A stretch of 64,000 nt of DNA from Thermalbibacter longus (lineage in GTDB: Bacteria; Chloroflexota; Chloroflexia; Thermomicrobiales; Thermomicrobiaceae), in contig NZ_JAMSLR010000005.1 of NCBI RefSeq assembly GCF_023806485.1, positions 95,976-159,975 on the forward strand, given 5' to 3'. Positions 1 to 8,987 of this stretch are shown in pieces. The notes under the pieces were generated by a model. The model was not told where the DNA came from. It made no database searches and saw only the letters and a list, made by a program, of their open reading frames with translations. The translations under genes were made by a program, and so were the position numbers. Numbering within the stretch: the first letter of the stretch is position 1; each line of letters opens with the position of its first letter.

Positions 1-1929
1 GCGCAGTGACACGTCGGGATCTCCGAACTCCAGCCCGCGGCTTCGCCAGTAGGCCCGGAAGTACGAGCAGACCCGGTGCCCGGTTTGCCAGAAGTAGGTG
101 CAATCCTCGCGCTCTTCCGGCACTGGCTCGCGTGGCTGGAACGGCTCGGTGTCGAGGAGCCCGCGAGAGGCCGCATCCTCGTATCCCAGGAGCCCGAGCT
201 GGACCTCGTACGGCGTACCGCTGAGCTCCGGGTGGTACTCGAGGCGTGCCCGCTCGAACTCCTGCACAGTCACTGCCTGGCCTGTCCGTGGGTCTCTCCG
301 TTCGACCGCCTCGCTGATCGGATAGCCGAAAGTCGAGAGCCCACCGTTCCGCTCCCAGAACGCTCTAAAGACATCGGCGATCGCCTCCTCAGGCAGCACA
401 GCCCGTCCGGGGGTGAGACCTGGTGGAGATGACTCGGGGGACAGGGCCTCGGCCTCGTTGATCGCTCCGGTCTCGGTCGTGGTCTCTGCCGGCGGGCCTG
501 CCTGGCTCTGAGCGGGCAGCGGCGTATCGGTCGACTCTGCCGGTGCCCGGCCGGAGCCGAGCGCGAAGACGGTCAAACCGATCACCAGCGTCGCGCCGGT
601 CATTGCTAGCGCCGCTGTGCGGTAGCCATGAGACGGTACCGGGAGCCTGAGCCAGGTTAGCAGGTGAGGCCGGCCCACGAACAGCAGCCCAACAGCGAGC
701 AGCCCGACCAGCACGCCGGCCACGGCCATGTCGAGGTAGCTGATGACCAGTAACTCCGCTTCCTGATTCTTCGAGAGCGCGACCGGCGAGGCGGGTGAGA
801 GTCCGGGGGCGCCTGCGACACTGACCAGGTATTCCCCACGTGGGAGCGACGTGACGAACGCCTGCCGGTCTGGACCGAACGGGATGACCTCAACCGAACC
901 GTCGGGATACTGGAGCTTGATACCCTCGCCGATCGGAAAGCCGAACAGCGCATCTCGCGCCGTGAACCGGGCTGCGTAGAGCAGCAGCTCGATCTGCAGT
1001 CGAGCGCCGGGCTGGAGGTAGAACCGCTGCTGGAACTGGTTCACGACGTTGGTGCCGCCGATGATGACGCTTTCGACCGACCACTGGACGGGCGTTTCCT
1101 CCAACCCGTTGACGCGCCGGACAACCCGCCCAGCTTTGAACCACTCTGGGCCCGGGTCCGTTAGCGTGCGTGTCTCGCCGAGGCTGCTCTTGAGCGTGAT
1201 CGAGGTGATCCGCTTCGGGTCTACCGGCAACCCCGCGAGATCGACGAACGAGAAGCTCGCCTGATAGCTGACGTCGAATCCGACCTCGAGCGACTTCATC
1301 TCCGGGATCTCGACCTCGCGTGCGGTGGTGAAGATCTCGTCCCCCCAGCGGCTGAACTCGGCGCGCATGTCGTCCCGCTCGATGGGGAGCACTTCCAGCG
1401 GGTAGATCCCGGGCGTCGAGACCTCGACGCGCGCTACGCCGTCCGCACCCGAGCGGAGGGTCTGCCCATTGAACGAGAAGGTGACGCCAGCGAGGGCTGG
1501 GACGGTTTTGATCTCGAGCACGGCCGGCGCGATCGTCAGCGTCGCTGTGGCGCTCGCCGGTTGCAGCGAGCGGCTGCCTGCGTACACCACCGTGACGGTG
1601 TATTGCCCGACTGGGAGGAATCGGCGGATCGGGAACGATGCGACGCCGGCGAAGTTCGTCCGTGTTCGCCGCTCGCGCACGCCATCGATAAACAGCTCGA
1701 GTGCCTCATTGTTGACGGCGCCGGGGATGTCGCCAGTCGAGCTGGTGAGCTGGGCGACGATGGTAAAGTCCTCGCCGACCGTGACCGGATCGAGCGGCTG
1801 GATCGTCAGCGCAGTCGGAAGCGGCGAGTCCTCGGCGGCTCGGGCCGACGCCGCGGGTAGCAGCGTGCCGAAGGCGATGAGCGCTAGAGCGAGAATTATG
1901 CTCGCGAAATACCCTTTTGATGATCTCAT
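1..1929 (-). CDS. Exported membrane-anchored protein with C-terminal FW-NGG-FGYPI repeats (partial, C-terminus outside window)
   Basis: An open frame runs from ATG at 1929 to the window edge with no stop (at least 643 codons). It begins with a signal peptide (basic start, hydrophobic stretch, ASARA cleavage-like site at about residue 30), followed by Ig/bacterial beta-sandwich-like sequence (residues 35-390), two hydrophobic segments near residues 400-450, a Pro/Thr/Glu-rich linker, then a repeat around residues 508-600 with FW..NGGL, FGYPI and F.RARLEYHPE motifs. A second copy starts at about residue 608 and is cut off. Such repeats are common in secreted Chloroflexota proteins and are presumed to bind cell-surface polymers. 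The start overlaps the stop of the upstream phosphoesterase gene by ATGA, so the two are translationally coupled. Specific function is unknown. Confidence 0.8.
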   Translation of the reverse strand, partial: MRSSKGYFASIILALALIAFGTLLPAASARAAEDSPLPTALTIQPLDPVTVGEDFTIVAQLTSSTGDIPGAVNNEALELFIDGVRERRTRTNFAGVASFPIRRFLPVGQYTVTVVYAGSRSLQPASATATLTIAPAVLEIKTVPALAGVTFSFNGQTLRSGADGVARVEVSTPGIYPLEVLPIERDDMRAEFSRWGDEIFTTAREVEIPEMKSLEVGFDVSYQASFSFVDLAGLPVDPKRITSITLKSSLGETRTLTDPGPEWFKAGRVVRRVNGLEETPVQWSVESVIIGGTNVVNQFQQRFYLQPGARLQIELLLYAARFTARDALFGFPIGEGIKLQYPDGSVEVIPFGPDRQAFVTSLPRGEYLVSVAGAPGLSPASPVALSKNQEAELLVISYLDMAVAGVLVGLLAVGLLFVGRPHLLTWLRLPVPSHGYRTAALAMTGATLVIGLTVFALGSGRAPAESTDTPLPAQSQAGPPAETTTETGAINEAEALSPESSPPGLTPGRAVLPEEAIADVFRAFWERNGGLSTFGYPISEAVERRDPRTGQAVTVQEFERARLEYHPELSGTPYEVQLGLLGYEDAASRGLLDTEPFQPREPVPEEREDCTYFWQTGHRVCSYFRAYWRSRGLEFGDPDVSLR

Positions 1930-3353
1930 TCGTCGGGTGCTCCCCTCGATCTCTTCGTCATCGAGCGCCTCCGGCGCCGGGTGAGTCTCCTCAGTGGGTA
2001 GACAGGGTCGGCGCTTCGCTGGCGGCGGGAATCGAGCGCTGCCCAGCCGATGACCGAGCCGGCCAGGACGAGCCCCATCCCGTAGGCGCTATAGATCACG
2101 CCGCGTCGCGGGCTGGGGCGCTGCTCCTCACTGACTCGTTCCTCCGGGATGAAGACTGGTGGCCGGGGTGGCTGGGAGAAGTCGAAGGCGTTGATGATGC
2201 TGTTGGCGCGGGCGTCGCGCTCCGCTAGTGGCTCGAGCCCCCAGTTCTCCTCGATGAACTTGAGGATCGAGGTGAAATCGAGCTCAGTGTGATCGATATA
2301 GCCGCGCTTGGCGTACGGGCTGACCAGGAAAGCCGGGACGCGGAAGCCGTAGCCGTAGTCGTCGACCTTCGGCGGAGGAACGTGGTCGTACCAGCCGCCC
2401 CAGTCGTCGTAGGTGACCATGAAGGCCGAGCTCTCCCACGCGTCGCTACGCATCAGGGCCTGGATCAGCGACTTCACGAACCGCTGCCCTGCCCGGATGC
2501 TCCCGGGCGGGTGCTCGCTGGCGCCCGATGGCACGATGTAGGCCACCGAGGGCAGCGTGCCGTTCTGGAGATCGGTGAAATACTCGTCCAGCGGCACGAT
2601 GTGGCTGAACAGATCGGGATTGTCGATGAAGCGCGGGAAGTTGAGCAGCGGGCACCACACTACCTGAGCGGCGCGCTGGCCTCCCTGGTCCATCGTGCGG
2701 AAGGTGATCGTCGGGTCGTAGTTCTGGATGTAGAACTTCCAGGAGATCCCGCGCTCCTCCAGCCGGTCGAAGATCGTGATCACGTCGTCGCCGTATCCCT
2801 CGGGAGGGATCCGGTTCTCCTCGCTGCCCGGCTGGGCCGCGACCCAGTACATGTGGTTCCAGACGCTGCCGCCTATGGCGGAGCTGAAGAAGCGATCGAA
2901 TAGCACGTACTGGTCGACCAGGTTCCAGTAGTAGGGCAGGTCGCGGCCATCGTAGTAGCCCATGGCGAGCGATCCCTCCTGGTTGCGCAGTCGCAGGGCC
3001 CAGATGAAGCCGTCCATCTTCCCGCCGTTGTACTGGTTCAGTGCAGTCGCGGTGCTGTGATCGAGGTCTTCGATCGGCCGGTTTCCGATGTGGAACGGCT
3101 CGACGCACTCGCTCGCTGGGTCGGCGGGATCGACCGGCATGCAGACCCCCTCCGGGATCCCGTCGGCGCCGGGGTAGGTGCCGAAGTAGTTGTCGAAGGT
3201 GTGGTTCTCCTGCATCAGCACGATGAAGTGCTTGATCGGCGTCTTCGGCTGTGGCTCGGCGGCCCGCGCCGCGCGCTGGGGCAGGAGCCCGATGAACAGG
3301 GCCAGGCAGGCCAGGAGTGTCGAGACAGTGGAAAAGACTCGCCGGCCGATCAT
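1926..3353 (-). CDS. Phospholipase C / acid phosphatase family phosphoesterase, membrane anchored
   Basis: 475 aa. Residues 1-31 form a signal peptide ending in ARA. The family (PF04185, phosphoesterases including phospholipase C and AcpA-type acid phosphatases) is shown by the N-terminal metal-site motif HFIVLMQENHTFDNYFG at about residues 42-58 and by TYDDWGGWYDHV around residue 315. These supply the Asn/Glu, Asp and His ligands expected in the family. Near residues 420-445 a hydrophobic segment (YGMGLVLAGSVIGWAAL) followed by an Arg-rich tail should anchor the enzyme with the catalytic domain outside. It hydrolyses a phosphodiester or phosphomonoester in phospholipids or polymers; the substrate is not evident. 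It overlaps both neighbours by ATGA and so belongs to the envelope operon. Confidence 0.88.
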   Translation of the reverse strand: MIGRRVFSTVSTLLACLALFIGLLPQRAARAAEPQPKTPIKHFIVLMQENHTFDNYFGTYPGADGIPEGVCMPVDPADPASECVEPFHIGNRPIEDLDHSTATALNQYNGGKMDGFIWALRLRNQEGSLAMGYYDGRDLPYYWNLVDQYVLFDRFFSSAIGGSVWNHMYWVAAQPGSEENRIPPEGYGDDVITIFDRLEERGISWKFYIQNYDPTITFRTMDQGGQRAAQVVWCPLLNFPRFIDNPDLFSHIVPLDEYFTDLQNGTLPSVAYIVPSGASEHPPGSIRAGQRFVKSLIQALMRSDAWESSAFMVTYDDWGGWYDHVPPPKVDDYGYGFRVPAFLVSPYAKRGYIDHTELDFTSILKFIEENWGLEPLAERDARANSIINAFDFSQPPRPPVFIPEERVSEEQRPSPRRGVIYSAYGMGLVLAGSVIGWAALDSRRQRSADPVYPLRRLTRRRRRSMTKRSRGAPDE

Positions 3354-4981
3354 GGGCGCACCTCGTAGATGACGATGACCGGCTTCTGCACGACGGAGCC
3401 GTCAGGGGCGGCCACCGGGATCGACTCGGTGTGCACGATCCGCCCGTGGTATCGCCGGGCGTAGCTGAGCAGCTTCTCGGAGAAGAACGGTGATCGACCG
3501 GCTGAGAACGAGTCCCAGACGATGTACTGCAGCTCGCCGCTCCGGAGCTGGAGGTCAGGGTTGAAAATGGGTTCGTAGGACGGATTGCGGTGCAGCGGGT
3601 TCGGGCTGACGGAAAGCCCTTTCCCCTGGCGATGCCCGTAGAACTGGATGATGTTCGCCATCGACGGCCCGACGGTCATGAAGCGCGCTCCCTCCGGGGT
3701 GTTCTCTCGGATCCACTCTCCCGCTTCGCGCCCGCCCGGCACGCCTCCCGAGCCAGCGAGGAACCGGTCTGACGTCGAGGCCTGGATGCGCGACCAGCTC
3801 GGAACCAGCAGCGTCAGCGCGATAGCCCCGGCCAGGAGCGGGGCGAGCCACCCCGCACGCCGGATCTTGGTGGCGGCTGCCCGTTGTCCGAGCTGGATGA
3901 CCGCTTGAGCGGCGAGGATCGCGAGGGGCGGTGCGATCGGCAGGAGGTACTGGAACCCTTTCGTCGGCCAGGACTGGAAGAACAGCACCGGCACTACGAT
4001 CCAGGCCACGAGCAGCTTCTCGCGCCAGCTCCACCGGCGGCGAACCAGCCAGAGCCCGAGGAGCGCGGTCAGGATCAGGAGCGGGCCGATGGCGAGCGGC
4101 ACCGTCGAGGGATAGAACGTCCACTCGTGGTTCGGCCGCCGGAACAGTTGCCAGACGAGATACTGGTGAGCGCGCTGCGAGCCGCCCCCGCCGGCCAGCG
4201 TGATCGAGAGGGGGAAGGGGGCGATGACCAGCGCCATGATGGCGGTGGAGAGCGCCAGGTCGCGCAGGCGAAAGCGGATCTCCGGTGCCAGGGCCAGGAA
4301 GGCGTAGATGCTACCGAGCAGGATGATGCCGGTCTCCTTAGCCAGGAAGGTCAGACCCATGCCGGCTCCGGCGGCGTAGAGCCACACCGGGCGCTCGGTG
4401 GCCGCGAAGCGCGACACCATGTAGAGGCTGAGCGTTGCGCAGAAGGTCATCGGGCCATCGAGCAGGATCTGGCGCGTCACGATAACGTGGTACGGCATGA
4501 GCGCCAGGAACAGCGCAGCGATTGCGCCGGCGCGTCGCCCGTAGAGCCGCGCTCCGGCCCGGTAGACCAGGTACACCGTTGCCAATCCGACAGCGACGGA
4601 GACGAGCCGGCCGACCAGGTCGGATCCATCCGTGCCGCCGATCGGATACGCGAGGGCCAGGATGAACTGGAAGAGGAGCGGATGGGCGCGGAAGATCGGA
4701 AAGAACTGGCTCAGGATCGGGTCCCCGGCGATGGCCGCTGCCTGTCCCAGGTAGACTGCCTCGTCGCTGTTCAGGCCGAGGCTGTTGATCTGCCAGAGCC
4801 GGAGCGCGGCTCCGGTAACCAGCGCAAGTGCGAGTATCAGCCGATCGACCGTCGCTGCCGCCCCGGCGGCCACCAGCGCGCGCCGGGGCCAGGGGTGAGC
4901 GCCGACCCGAGGGAGGGACGTGGCTGGAGATGCGTTGCTCTTTGTGCGTTGTCGTTGATCGATATGAGGCTTCGTTGCCAC
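3350..4981 (-). CDS. GT39/ArnT-like polytopic glycosyltransferase
   Basis: 543 aa beginning at GTG, chosen because AGGAGCAAGA precedes it. After about 50 polar residues the protein has roughly ten to twelve hydrophobic helices, with an acidic motif after the first (NSLGLNSDEAVYLGQAA, residues 68-84), the signature of PMT/ArnT-type enzymes (PMT_2, PF13231). These transfer a sugar from a polyprenyl-phosphate donor on the outer membrane face. The C-terminal approximately 110 residues are soluble and include GEWIRENTPEGARFM, typical of the extracytoplasmic domain of this family. The downstream phosphoesterase starts within its stop codon. The adjacent GT2 fusion could supply the lipid-linked sugar donor, a common pairing, so a role in decorating a surface protein, lipid or polymer is inferred. 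Confidence 0.85.
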   Translation of the reverse strand: MATKPHIDQRQRTKSNASPATSLPRVGAHPWPRRALVAAGAAATVDRLILALALVTGAALRLWQINSLGLNSDEAVYLGQAAAIAGDPILSQFFPIFRAHPLLFQFILALAYPIGGTDGSDLVGRLVSVAVGLATVYLVYRAGARLYGRRAGAIAALFLALMPYHVIVTRQILLDGPMTFCATLSLYMVSRFAATERPVWLYAAGAGMGLTFLAKETGIILLGSIYAFLALAPEIRFRLRDLALSTAIMALVIAPFPLSITLAGGGGSQRAHQYLVWQLFRRPNHEWTFYPSTVPLAIGPLLILTALLGLWLVRRRWSWREKLLVAWIVVPVLFFQSWPTKGFQYLLPIAPPLAILAAQAVIQLGQRAAATKIRRAGWLAPLLAGAIALTLLVPSWSRIQASTSDRFLAGSGGVPGGREAGEWIRENTPEGARFMTVGPSMANIIQFYGHRQGKGLSVSPNPLHRNPSYEPIFNPDLQLRSGELQYIVWDSFSAGRSPFFSEKLLSYARRYHGRIVHTESIPVAAPDGSVVQKPVIVIYEVRP

Positions 4982-5041
4982 TCTTGCTCCTGATCCACCC
5001 CGGGGAGACTAGTCCCGCTTCCGAAACCAGTCGCCCATGCT

Positions 5042-7378
5042 CTACGTCGCGCTCGCCCCGGTCGCCACGACCGGCGATGCCGGTTGCTCCACCGGAGGTC
5101 GTGCATCGCGCAGGTTGACGAGCATCGGGATACGCTGCCACCAATCCATCGCGCTGCTGCGGAGCAGCCGGGCCGGAACGCCGCTCAGCGCCCGCTCGAC
5201 GATCTGGCGCTCGAGCAGTTGCAGGTCCTGTCCTCCGGAACTGTGGAGGTAGTGGCGGATCACCGGGTACGGTGGGAACCCGTACGCGTCGTCACTGTTG
5301 CTCAGCAGCGTCTCCAGCGCCGCGCGATCATCGAGCGGGACTTCTCCCTCACCGCCGCGCTCGATGACGAACATCCCAGCGAGCTTGGCTTCGCGCGTCC
5401 ACTTCGCGCGCGGTACGAGCTGCTGGATGTGGTACTTGGGCGGCGGCACGATCCACTGCACCACAGCGTTGATGGTGGCGACCGGCAATCTCGTGCGGGC
5501 TAGCAAGAGTGCGAACCGTCGCCCCTCTCGCGAGTGCAGGCGACTCTGCACCCAGAGGCCGAAGCGCTGCCGGCGTGTGAGCATCGGGGTGTTGACGGCG
5601 GCGACCGTGTGCCGGCTGATCGTCATCGGCTTCGGATAGCTCAGGACCCGACCGTCGGGACTGAGCAACGTCAGATCGTCGGAGAGGAAGGCGCCAGTAT
5701 CGGTGGCCCGGCGCTGGCGGTCGAGCACGCGCAGGATGGTGGTGGTCTTTCCGGTATCGGTGCGGGCCGTCACCAGGTAGGCTTCGTCGCCGAAGGCGAT
5801 GCAGGCGCCGTGGACGAGGGCATAGCCCTTTCTCACGAACGTCCACCGCAGGATCGGCTCCACCACGTTGGTGTAGAGCACATGCGGCGATCGGCGTAGG
5901 AACGGCGAGGCAATCACCTCGACTGTCTCACCCATAGTGACGTCGATCCAGAATCCCAGTGGGCCGAGGCCATCGTCGTAGAAGAATCGCCGGCCATCCG
6001 GCGTCGCGCCGACCGTCCCTGGTCGGCCGAGCGGGCCCGGTGGCCGCAGCCCGCCGATCCGCACCCGGATCGTCGGCTGAGCAATCGTCTCGGTGGTGAG
6101 GAAGCGCTCCAGCTCAGGCAGCCAGGTCTCCGACCAGACGGTGACGATCCCGTGGATGTCATAGCAGTACGGGCCGCGCGCACGTGGCTGGTGCGTGACC
6201 TTCCAGATCCAGGCGTCTGACATCCCGTAGCGCACGAGCGACAGGGAGACCAGCGAGATGATGTTCGAGAGCACGTAGTAGATGCCCAGGATCGAGGTCA
6301 GGACATAGATCATCGGGCCGCGCACGAGCAGTGCCAGCGTGTTCACGAACGCGAACATCGCTAGACGCTCGCCCCATCGGTTGGCTTCTCGCCGGTCACC
6401 GAAGACCCAGGCGTCGGTCAGGCTGAAGTTCCAGAGCGTCGATGCCCAGGTTGCGAAGACGACCGAGAGCAGATAGTGGAAGCCGACGAGCTCGGTACCG
6501 GCAAGCAGGACGAGCGTGTTCACGAGCAGGCCGGAGAGGCCGATCGCGGCGAAGGCGGCGAAGCGCAGCGCGTCGTTGCCCAGCCGCAACGTGCCGAGAT
6601 GGGCCAGATAGCGGAACCCCTCGCGCAGCGATGCCTTGCTCTCCCCTGCATACCGTTTGCCGAACTCGAAGCCGACCTCGCTCACCTTGAGATGCCGATT
6701 CCGTACCAGAATCTCGAGCAAGATCTTGAACCCTCGTGGTCGCAGGGCGTCGATGTCGATCAGATCTTTCCGAAGCAGGAAAAATCCGCTCATCGGGTCA
6801 CTGACTCGTCGCAGCCGGCGAGGAAAGGCGAGGCGCGCAGCCGTCGTGGAGGTGCGAGAGATTGCTGTGCGTATCCCGTCGAGCCCCTCAGCTTTCCCCT
6901 CGTCGCAGTACCGGCTGGCGATTACCAGGTCGGCCTGGGTCAACCGGGCCTGAGCCAGCAAGCGCGGGATCAACTCCGGCGGGTGTTGCAGGTCCGCGTC
7001 CATAACGCATGCCCAGGATGAGCGGGCGGCTCGTAACCCAGCGACGACCGCTCCACCCAGCCCTCCGTCTCGTTGGCTGGGCGGGCGATGGATCAGGCGA
7101 ATCGGGCAGCGCGAGCGTAACGCTACCGACTCGATTACCGCAGGCGTATCGTCCTCGCTGTCATCGACGAAGATGATCTCGGAGCCTTCAGGAAGCACGC
7201 GCTCTAGCCGAGCGACGAGCGGCGCGATGTTCTCCGCCTCGTTGCGCGTCGGCGCGATGACCGATACGGGAGCGAGGACGTGCGACTCCAGGTGATGACC
7301 GTTCCCGGAGACCGGAGCCTCTGTCAGGTGGGGTGCTCGAGGGGTATCCGAACCCTCGAACGTGTGGCGGTGCTCCAT
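5042..7378 (-). CDS. GT2 glycosyltransferase - GtrA - HprK-like P-loop fusion
   Basis: 778 aa from ATG at 7378, chosen over an upstream ATG at 7537 because a GGGGGG Shine-Dalgarno lies 6 nt away and homology begins just after it. Residues 40-245 are a GT2 polyprenol-phosphate sugar synthase (SVIAPTRNEAENI; IFVDDSEDDTP; VMDADLQHPPE). Residues about 255-375 are a four-helix GtrA-like domain (AAIGLSGLLVNTLVLL, WNFSLTDAWVF). Residues about 385-778 resemble HPr kinase/PEP carboxykinase-like domains, with a Walker A-type ARTDTGKTTT near residue 540 and LSDDLTLL about 25 residues later. GT2-GtrA would make and flip a polyprenyl-phosphate sugar for the next-gene GT39 enzyme. The HprK-like tail is unexpected here and its substrate is unknown. 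First gene of the four-gene leftward operon. Confidence 0.85.
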   Translation of the reverse strand: MEHRHTFEGSDTPRAPHLTEAPVSGNGHHLESHVLAPVSVIAPTRNEAENIAPLVARLERVLPEGSEIIFVDDSEDDTPAVIESVALRSRCPIRLIHRPPSQRDGGLGGAVVAGLRAARSSWACVMDADLQHPPELIPRLLAQARLTQADLVIASRYCDEGKAEGLDGIRTAISRTSTTAARLAFPRRLRRVSDPMSGFFLLRKDLIDIDALRPRGFKILLEILVRNRHLKVSEVGFEFGKRYAGESKASLREGFRYLAHLGTLRLGNDALRFAAFAAIGLSGLLVNTLVLLAGTELVGFHYLLSVVFATWASTLWNFSLTDAWVFGDRREANRWGERLAMFAFVNTLALLVRGPMIYVLTSILGIYYVLSNIISLVSLSLVRYGMSDAWIWKVTHQPRARGPYCYDIHGIVTVWSETWLPELERFLTTETIAQPTIRVRIGGLRPPGPLGRPGTVGATPDGRRFFYDDGLGPLGFWIDVTMGETVEVIASPFLRRSPHVLYTNVVEPILRWTFVRKGYALVHGACIAFGDEAYLVTARTDTGKTTTILRVLDRQRRATDTGAFLSDDLTLLSPDGRVLSYPKPMTISRHTVAAVNTPMLTRRQRFGLWVQSRLHSREGRRFALLLARTRLPVATINAVVQWIVPPPKYHIQQLVPRAKWTREAKLAGMFVIERGGEGEVPLDDRAALETLLSNSDDAYGFPPYPVIRHYLHSSGGQDLQLLERQIVERALSGVPARLLRSSAMDWWQRIPMLVNLRDARPPVEQPASPVVATGASAT

Positions 7379-8052
7379 GAGTTTCCCCCCTCTGTACCCT
7401 GCACAGACGTGGTGACTTCTGCTTTGCCAAAACAGAACCGGCCGATCGTGAGCTCTCGAGATCGGCCGGTTGCGCCACTCGCTCCGCGCGGGCCAGGCGC
7501 CCAGAGTTACGACCCGCGTATCATCGCTTCCGAACATTGCTGACGAGATCTCGGTTTGCCTTTACCGGAGGTCTCGGCACGCTCGTTCGATATCACCCCG
7601 CATCTACCAGCTCAAATACCTGATCTACCTCGTCATCTGCTCGTCTCACCTCCTCGAGGAGGGCGCAAGGTACACCCGCGGCATGACGTCGGGAGTGCCG
7701 TCCGGCAAGGATGGAGTGGAATCGCGATGTCCCCCGTTAGCTGCGTGCCGCTGAGGGCCGGATCACGGGAAGCGTCCCCCGGGGGTTGACACCCTGCTCG
7801 CTGGCTCCCTCGCTGCCCCTTCATCTTGTCGCAACATAATGTAGAGGGCTGGTGGGGTGAGTACCAGTCACAGGGCTGGCCAATGCGTGGTCACTCGGTG
7901 TTCAAGAGCTGTCCAATCGATGCTCACCGACGGGACGTGATGCGGCGGATCGCCAGGCGAATAGCCAAAATCCGGCCACGCGGTAAGATCGGGGGAGTGC
8001 TCGTCGGGTTGTGGGGCAGGAGGCAGGGACGCTAGATGAGAGGAAGCGGTAG
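7379..8052. other. 674-bp divergent intergenic region
   Basis: No convincing gene, tRNA or known riboswitch seen. It lies between divergent genes and must hold both promoters. Besides the leader hairpin at 7437-7470 it has a perfect 14-bp palindrome at 7649-7662 (CCTCCTCGAGGAGG) and a CCCCCGGGGG palindrome at 7776-7785. A TAAGAT box at 7984-7989 could be a -10 for the histidinol-phosphatase-like gene, but no good -35 is present. Short open frames in it lack coding character. Confidence 0.5.
7429..7470 (-). terminator. Terminator-like hairpin in the leader of the envelope operon
   Basis: A perfect 11-bp inverted repeat (ACCGGCCGATC at 7437-7447 and its complement at 7460-7470) encloses a 12-nt loop. 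Read on the minus strand it is followed at once by TTCTGTTTT, giving an intrinsic-terminator shape. It lies about 60 nt upstream of the GT2 fusion start and there is no minus-strand gene before it, so attenuation of the operon is the simplest reading. An operator is the alternative. Confidence 0.5.
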
Positions 8053-8931
8053 ATGAGCGCGACGATCAGCGGGAGCTTTCACAATCACCCCGGCTACTGC
8101 GATGGCTCCGGCTCAATCGACGCGTACGCGGAGTCGGCACTGGCGGCTGGCCTGCGCAGTCTGGGCCTCTCGTCGCACGCTCCGGTACCGTTCCCCTGCT
8201 CTTGGACGATGCCCCTGGAGCGCCTGCCGGCGTACTGTGCCGACGTGCGCGCCGCCCGGGTGGCGTACCAGGGCCGCCTGCGCTTGTGGCTGGGACTGGA
8301 GCTGGACTATCTCTCCCCAGCCCTGATCCCGGAGGGGACGGCGTTCCAGCGCCAGAAGATCCTGGTACACCGGCCCGACTACGTCGTGGCCAGCGTGCAC
8401 TTCGTGGGGCGAGACCCCGATGGCCTGCCCTGGACGATGGATGAGTCCGCCGAATCGTTCGTGCGCCAGCTCGAAACGGTCTACCGGGGCGACGCGCGCC
8501 GGCTGGTCGAGGAGTACTATCGCCTGCTCGTCGAGATGGCGCTGGCGATGCCGGGTTTGGGTCTGCCGGTCATCGCTGGGCACATCGACAAGATCAAGAT
8601 GTGGAATGCGGGTGGGCGCTACTTCGCGGAGGACGCTCCTTGGTACCTGGCGGCGATCGAGGAGGCGCTGCAGGCTATTCAGGCAGCCGGGCTGGTGGTG
8701 GAGGTGAACACCGCTGGGCTGCGCCGCGACATCGGCGAGCCGTATCCCGGGCCGCGCGTGCTGCACCGGTGCAAGGCGCTGGGCATCCCGGTGACGATCT
8801 CGTCCGACGCGCACCGGCCGGAAGACCTGACCGCCGGCTTCGAGGAGGCCGCTGCCCTCCTGCGCGCGGTGGGCTACCGGGAGGTCGTGACCCTGGATGA
8901 GGACGGTTGGACCAGACACCCGCTGTCGTAG
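8053..8931 (+). CDS. PHP-domain histidinol-phosphatase-like phosphoesterase (HisJ/HisK type)
   Basis: 292 aa, with AGAGGAAG as ribosome binding site. The PHP fold is shown by the N-terminal metal motif FHNHPGYCDGSGS (residues 8-20), SSHAPVPF near residue 42, GLELDYL near residue 82, VIAGHIDKIK near residue 177 and SDAHRPED near the C-terminus; these carry the His/Asp/Glu ligands of the trinuclear metal site. Family members of this length dephosphorylate histidinol phosphate in histidine biosynthesis, although some act on other small phosphates. No his genes are adjacent, so the histidine role rests on family membership only. It converges on the DUF84 gene 56 bp away. Confidence 0.85.
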   Translation: MSATISGSFHNHPGYCDGSGSIDAYAESALAAGLRSLGLSSHAPVPFPCSWTMPLERLPAYCADVRAARVAYQGRLRLWLGLELDYLSPALIPEGTAFQRQKILVHRPDYVVASVHFVGRDPDGLPWTMDESAESFVRQLETVYRGDARRLVEEYYRLLVEMALAMPGLGLPVIAGHIDKIKMWNAGGRYFAEDAPWYLAAIEEALQAIQAAGLVVEVNTAGLRRDIGEPYPGPRVLHRCKALGIPVTISSDAHRPEDLTAGFEEAAALLRAVGYREVVTLDEDGWTRHPLS

Positions 8932-8987
8932 CCGGCGCCTGAGCGCGAGCGCGGATGAGGGCAGGGGCGAGCACCTGAAATCGGCTG

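Noticed and set aside
3884-4993. 369-aa plus-strand frame opposite the GT39 gene
   Set aside because: Antisense to a membrane protein with clear homology; composition is charged and repetitive, typical of a shadow frame.
7601-7640. TPP riboswitch-like string ACCTGATCTACC
   Set aside because: The CUGAGA element and the rest of the fold are absent, and the neighbouring genes are unrelated to thiamine.
7556-8035. Small frames in the 7.4-8.0 kb gap
   Set aside because: No coding character, weak ribosome sites and no recognisable product.
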